DNA of 64,000 nt from Acridotheres tristis. Its lineage: Eukaryota; Chordata; Aves; Passeriformes; Sturnidae. The stretch lies in contig CM072888.1 in assembly GCA_037013685.1 (NCBI GenBank), positions 8,909,034-8,973,033 of the forward strand, written 5' to 3'. Shown here piece by piece: positions 57,752 through 64,000 of this stretch (position 1 is its first letter; each line of letters opens with the position of its first letter). The translations under genes and the position numbers were made by a program. Under the pieces are notes generated by a model. The model saw only the letters and a program-made list of their open reading frames with translations. It did not search any database and was not told the DNA's origin.

Positions 57752-60700
57752 CTGGAAATTAAGAGAAAAGACAAAACCTTACATTTACCATACAACCACT
57801 TGCATGAGTCTAAGATAACATTTTGCATTTTCTGACCCAGCTTTACTTCTTTCAGTCTTAACAACATCAGTTTTGTTACCAAGTGCATTTTTATTCGTTA
57901 TTTGGAATTTTACATTTTAATTAAATGGTGGAAACTGTTCATAGGAATCAAAGAAGGGTCAGCCTTTAGCAGAGCTTGTCCATCATCTCAGAGGCAGCAC
58001 AGACACAGGAAGTAGGATGAAGTCCTCACATTCTTATTCCTTCTGCCATGAAACATCCCTGTCTTGACAGTAAATACAAAAGTACCTTCCTCAATTCCTT
58101 CTTCATTTCTTCTCTTCCATAAATGATTTCTGACTGTGATGACGAATGTTTGTAGGATGAATGGAATCTGACCACAGGTATTCCTTCACATGCATTTTTG
58201 ATCATTAATCCATATTTTATCAACAATTTCTGTGCTTCTCTGTGATTCAATTCACTTTCAGGACATGCAGAGTGCCCTAGGTCCTCTACCCTGTGTATTC
58301 CTGATCTGTCAGCACTAGATAACAAATGCATTCATGTGAGTGGCACTGATACCCGTTGGCATATTTCCAAATAATTTTAGGTTCTCAAATTCTCATCACA
58401 CTGACTGATCTTTGGACATTCAGCTTTTGCATGAGTGGCTATTTTCAGCACCACATCAAGAAGACTGACAGCCTTACTGCTTGTCATCATGCAGTACAGT
58501 AGCTGACTGCCCCTGGATAAGGTGACCTGAGGCTTCCCAGTTTGACTTAGCTAGTGTCTGGTCCTGTTTGCTTTTTCAGGATTTTCCTACTGCCATGATA
58601 GGGTTCACTGGGATACACAAAAATGTCCTTGGTTTTATTCTCCCTCAGCCAGAGTGTGTCAAACTGTTTTACTGACTTAAATCTTGTCGTATCTATATGA
58701 GCTTCTCTCCATACATATGTAGCTCTGATCTTAGTAGCTAATCTCATTCTGCAGATTTTTCCTGCAAACTTAAATTATTTTATGTTACTAATTCCAATCT
58801 ACAACAGTGCAAGGACACCAGATTTCAACTTCATGCTGTAATGAACTGCAGAATTTAAAAAAAAAAATAATAAAACCACATCAAAAGTGATCTGGATAAG
58901 AAAAGGAAAATAATAAAGAAAATGGTTTTATGCCTATTATTTGTAATGATCATCTCTTCTGAAGCTGAACAGCTGAAGCTGAGCAATACTGTGCACATGG
59001 ATTTCAGGAGCACATATATTGCTGCAGTAGAAAATAGAAAGTTCAAGATGACAGATTAACTGTAAAACCCACAGCTTGTATATCACCTGCTCTGTCCTCC
59101 CAGTTCTCTTCCCCTCTCTCAACCATGCAGCTGGAGGATGAAATTATACCTTTAGCCTGGAAATACTCATCTTTTCTCCTTGATTCCCCCTTGAGACTGA
59201 GTCAGTGCATGCTTAAATCTCCAAGGACCTCCTCATAGCAAAGAAAGAAGGGAGAAAATCCAATCACTGTTCTTGCAACTGTATTTTTTCTATTTGTTCT
59301 CATAGGACCTACTTTGAAATGGCTTTTTCTTTATTGTCAATTCCTAGGTTTTTTTTAATTTTTAAATTTAAGCAAGTATTTTACTTCTCTAATCTTTCAA
59401 AATGACAAGACTTTGACAGTAATTGCTAAGAGTATATGATTCACCATATTTAACTTTTTTCCCCAAGTACTCAAAAAAAGATTTTGCATAAGCTATTTTC
59501 AACTTTGAGTGGTCAGTGAAGAGACAGTGCAATCAAGATTTTTTAGAGTATGCAGCCTACACAGGCGGATTTTCTGATATTTTTTCATTGTACAGCATGC
59601 TGCCTAAATAAAGTACACTTTTGCAGCATTCCTGAGGCAATGCTGCTTCAAAGTAGCCTGAAGATCTTAACATGTATATTAACCTGAATCAATCAGAACT
59701 ATAACCAGAAAAGTAACCAAGTTTACCCTTTTTATCACCTTTCCCCAACTTCTTTGGCAAGAAGAATAGTACACAACATATTAATCCATGCATTGTTTCT
59801 GTGCCATTCCAACATTGGAAACATTTCTGCTGAAATATTTACACAGCTTTTCGAGCAAAGGCCATTTGTCATTTAATGCCATAGAAACTTATTTTGCTTT
59901 CACTTAATCCTGACTGTGTTATTCAAAAATGAAATGTTTATAGTATACAAGCCTGATAAAACTAGGATAGGAATCCATGTTGCCAAAATAATTGTTAAAA
60001 AAAAAAAACAAAACAAAAAGTCTTTTCAATTACCTGCTTTGGGTACAAGTGATTGTTGAACATTAATCCCATGAAAGACACCATGAAAGACAAATCTGCT
60101 GCAGCTGGCAACTGGCCTGGCAAGTTGGAATGGCTGTTTGTGACCTTGCTGTCAGCTGGCTACCTCTGTGACATCAAAATGCAACTCTCTCTAAGAAGCC
60201 ATAGCCTTCAGTTTTCTACAGAAAAAAAAAAGATATATCACAGTATATTTTTTCTGAAGCATCCAGGGACAACTTGGAAAATGCTTATTTTAACAAAACA
60301 TGTCATAGATTTAAAATCTGTCTACTTGTGGGCACACACTGAAAATTGGAATGAATCAAAATTTAAGAGTGCTAAGAGGGTTGGCCAGAACATTGTGCAT
60401 GAAATTTAAACTATGTGTTTTGAACTTCTATCCAGATACAAAGAAAAATGTGGGATAGGAGGATGGGATTATTTAGGTAGATGTTTAATTGTTTATTTAT
60501 CCACTTTCCCAGTTTTAGAGTGTCATGAAATGGGGCACAGCGTCTTGCATAAGAAGAGGTGACTAAAAAGTGCTTTGTTTTTGCCTTAGCTGCCAGCAGG
60601 CTGTTCTTTGGGCTACTCTATGCTCATTACATTGAATAATTGTTTCCCTAACAAAAATTCTAGGATTTGATTCCTCCACTAGTTTCATTCTTAAAAAGCA

Positions 60701-61877
60701 GGTAGAAAAATTAATGTTGATCTATTTTACCAGATCTAACATTGAAAGAGAGCTATAATTCACATAAAATTAATACAGATTAAAATATACATATTAAATC
60801 TGAGGGGTTTATTCAGCAAAACGTTTGAAGGGGAAAGTCACAAAAATAAGTACAGTCTTTCAGTCTGTGAAGTTCTTATCTTTTTTGGAAGCCTCAAAAC
60901 CAGTTGGCAATAAGTTTTCTCTCTCCTTGCATGTCTGTTTGTCTCAAGGCATCTGGTACAATTGGGATTGTAGGTATGATATATTACTGAAAGTAGAATA
61001 GTAAATATCTCAGTACCAAACACAGACATTGTACTGCAGCTTATACAGGACTCTGTCTTACATATCGAGACATAAAACTCTTCACCTCCAAGGGCCAAAA
61101 GACCACAAGCTGCACAATCTTAAAATTACAGCCTGTGTAAGATTATTGTCAACCCTGACTGTCAAATCAGGATTAGTCTGCTGTTTGGGACCCTAGAACC
61201 TCAATTTACTTTTTTTTCCACCTCCATTTATATATTTCTTAAAATTATAGTTCCTTAGAAAAATTGGAATGAGGCAAGTCATCACAGAGAAGATGGATAA
61301 TTGAGATTCATGCAGATGAAGCAGTCAAATATGTAAATTGAATGTAATGCAGCAAATGGATGTCATAGTGAGTATGTACAGTCTGAACGAGGGAGGCAGA
61401 AAAATGCACAGAAGCTTTCTCCTTCTACACTGCTTTTAGAATACAAGTCCCTTGTGGCAGAAGTACTGCACAGTTTTGGTCCTCAATAAATATTTGTGGG
61501 AAACATTCCTTAGTTCCTGCAGTTTTGTAAGGAACAGTATTTATTTTGTATCACTGGCATCCCTTTCCCACTCTGTTATCTTCTCTCTCCTACATCTAAT
61601 TCCATATTTTGTATGTATATCAGTTTTAAGCAGCTGCTCCAAAGAGCAGATTTCAATGGACAGAAGTAAATACAAATGTTAGAAAGTAATTCCAGTGTGC
61701 TCATTAAATAATTTAAATGTATAGAAACACTAATAAATTACTTTCATTTATCAGAATGTTTATCAGAAGAGAATTGGGATAAAAGCTGAAGAATAGTAGT
61801 GACTGCATGAGAAAATTTTGAGATTGGCATCACTGTGGTAATAAGGATGAGTCAGAGCCCAAGGAAACTGAACTTAC
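57752..61877. other. AT-rich noncoding stretch
   Basis: No gene is supported. The 101-codon minus-strand frame at 58026-58331 and the 118-codon plus-strand frame at 60053-60409 have neither a domain nor good splice borders. Short A runs lie near 57599, 58857 and 59998. No repeat family is recognised. Confidence 0.6.
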
Positions 61878-62007
61878 CTGAAATTTCTGAGACTATTCCA
61901 CTTCCTGCACATAGCAGAGCAGAAATGCTGGGTGTGTAGAGCAAGCCTGGCATTGCCACTTGGACTTTCTGACCAGGTGACTTCCTTTCTATGGGCACAG
62001 CAGCCAT
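61878..62007 (-). other. Candidate start-containing exon (unproven)
   Basis: On the minus strand an ATG at 62007 sits in a strong initiation context (GAGGAAATGG: A at -3, G at +4). It opens a frame of 43 codons plus one base that ends at a consensus donor, TTTCAG|GTAAGTTC. The peptide starts MAAVPIERKSPGQKVQVA and is of ordinary globular composition; I recognise no family. The same frame has an earlier in-frame ATG at 62055. An alternative is a 27-base exon using an acceptor (CTGCTATGTGCAG) at 61905. No CpG-rich promoter lies upstream, which argues against a true first exon. Confidence 0.15.
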
Positions 62008-64000
62008 TTCCTCTGAATGGCTTGATAAAGTTAAGACAGAACTGCTGCTTTCCACGTCTCAAAAGAAAAGAACTGTTGGCAGGAGATCAGTTCAAAACAG
62101 ATCAAAAGAAGTACCTCCTTTCAGGATAGGTGGTTGCATGACTTGTATACCCTATCTCATTAGCATCACTGTCATTTCCCTATTCTGTCAAAGGCAGAAA
62201 ATCAGGCTGGGGCACTGGCAGACCATTCTTCTGACTCTGTAGAGCACCTCTCCTGAATATAACCCCTGCTATTTTGGCTGATTTTGTGATGGGAAGCAGT
62301 TAGGTGGGGATGGTAAAAAACTGTACATCAAAACCAGTACTTCCAGTAGACTGTGAGATCTTAGGTATGTTAACCATGTGAAGTGTCTGCACAGGTAAAT
62401 TTCTACTTGGCTCAAGGCTGCCTGAAAACAATGACTTTATCTACTTTTCTGTCATCTGTAGCTTTGCAACCCACCTTGTCATCTTTATCTAGATTTTACG
62501 TCTGTTCTTCCAGCAGGTTCACTGATAAGGTGGTGTGCTGTGGAATATTTCTACTCTTGATTGCCACTATAGTTATGTCCACAGCTTTCCTCAACCACTC
62601 TCTTTACATAAATATTATTAAGGGTTGTGGCTTCATGGAAATTATTGGCAGCTTATAGACTACAGAAGCCTTCCTGAGTATCTGAGTAATTATGTACTGG
62701 TCTTGTCCCATTTGGTGTAAATAACACTATCTAATGAGAAGTCTGATGGCATTTGTATCTTCCAAAGTACTTGCTCAAAAATATAAGATATATAATAAAA
62801 ATTGTCCTCTTTCTTTCTTAAAATAAGCAATTCAGTCTCTTTACCTTCGTAAGCAGCATTTTCCAATTTTTCTTCTTCTCTTTAACAGAAACATCTTCAC
62901 CTTGAATTTCTGTTTTCCTGAAGTTGAGATTCAGCTGAATACTTTCCATTACACACTCCTTGCTTACAAAAAAACCAATCACACACTTGTGGTCACAGTT
63001 GTCTTGGTTATATTACAGCTCAGGTATACTCTGCAGTGAGCTAATGCTACCTCCTCTCTCAGACAAATATTTTTAAAAAGGTATCTATTCTCTACTGCCA
63101 GCACTAAATCAGGTCTCCTCCCTAGCCCTGCAGAGATGACACAGCAGAGAGGTTATCTAGGTTTTATCCTTTCTGCACATCAGCAGGATCAGTTTTCTCT
63201 TACATCCAGAGAGGGGATGGGTCAGTCCCAGAATGACCACAAACAACAGGTGAAGAACTCAGCTGCCTTCATGAAGACCCTCTGCTCAGGTGTCTCCCCC
63301 TCCTTTGGAAGCAAACTGGAATTTACTCCCTGTGCAATGTGAGGATAAGGCAGTAGGAATCCAAGAACTAAAATGTTTGTTTTGCATAAAACAGAGAGGA
63401 AGAGGGCTAGGCAGGCTGAACTAGGAATTCAAAAGAATATGAACATACAAATCATTTCCAAATGCAGTTAGTGTGCTGGAAGAGAGATGCGTTACAGTTT
63501 AGATGGAGTGTACTTAAATCCTCTTGCATTATGTAAGATGGGAGGTGGGTACATTTTACTCTCTTGTTTTTTTCCCTCTGCTAATTTTTGCCTTCATCCC
63601 TCCCTATATTCAGCACATTCAATGCAGCATGTTCTGAAAAAGATCTGGTATTTATCAAATTAATCTTGAACATGCTGAATCCCCAGCCTGCTTGTGGGTA
63701 TATGAAAAAGTACACACAAGTGTCTCACACTTATCCTTTCCCATCTATTCCAATTTATTCTTAAAGGAGCATTTTCCCTGACAGTTTGCAACTCACCAGC
63801 AATTCTTAAAAAAACAGTATCTGAAATATCTTTTTTCCCCTTACTTAATGCAAATATAATTTAAGTTCCTGGATGTCACAGTTTTGTGTCATCTAGTAAT
63901 TTTATGGTTAATAACTGTTGCTACAGACTTTATGGACAAGTCCAGTACCATTTTCATATGCTCTAATTAACCTTGGTGTGACCCAGAATTAGGCTCTGAT
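62008..64000. other. AT-rich noncoding stretch to the window end
   Basis: No gene is established. A coding-looking 35-codon segment on the minus strand at 62845-62949 ends at a donor-like site and is described in the findings. The 91-codon plus-strand frame at 62383-62658 has some hydrophobic residues but no domain or splice context. No repeats are recognised. Confidence 0.6.

Noticed and set aside
1..64000. CRISPR arrays, operons, bacterial defence or phage systems
   Set aside because: The CR1 LINE content, base composition and absence of dense genes indicate a vertebrate genome. The tandem arrays present are simple microsatellites without spacers.

Overview
The window looks like noncoding DNA from a bird, probably a passerine. 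The base composition is AT-rich with long homopolymer runs. The clearest marker is the CR1 (chicken repeat 1) LINE family: one long 5'-truncated copy and four shorter 3'-end fragments, several ending in the characteristic ATTCTATG-like or AGAAT-type tail. Assignment to birds rests on CR1 sequence I recognise; passerine is inferred from the AGAAT-expanded tail and the LTR-like sequence, and I could not check it.

Layout. 1-7.2 kb: unannotated AT-rich DNA with an AT microsatellite, a diverged 44-bp tandem duplication and a G/T-rich tract. 7.2-7.74 kb: a CR1 3' end with an expanded AGAAT tail, then an interstitial telomere-like TTAGGG patch abutting a 115-nt pure pyrimidine tract dominated by TCC triplets. 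7.74-37.9 kb: gene-desert or intron-like sequence with one CR1 fragment (19.25 kb), two short tandem repeats, a CpG-richer patch (21.5-22.0 kb) and poly-A/poly-T runs. 37.9-38.8 kb: the long CR1 copy, with the end of its reverse transcriptase and its 3' untranslated region, on the minus strand. 38.8-64 kb: more AT-rich DNA with G/T tracts at 42.8 and 47 kb, an ATCC microsatellite (43.8 kb), a probable solo retroviral LTR (48.9-49.4 kb) and CR1 fragments at 51.1 and 55.0 kb.

No complete protein-coding gene, RNA gene, CRISPR array or operon is supported. Open frames of 60-220 codons are what this length of AT-rich DNA and repeats gives by chance; the longest (220 codons) is antisense to CR1. 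A few short intervals combine a good splice acceptor, an open frame and a good donor. They could be exons of a long-intron gene, but they occur on both strands and some adjacent ones do not join in frame, so most are probably chance. No new biological system is evident. The best leads are the telomere-like/TCC junction, the CpG-dense patch, the candidate exons and the conserved-looking AT-rich blocks with clustered homeodomain and octamer-like sites.
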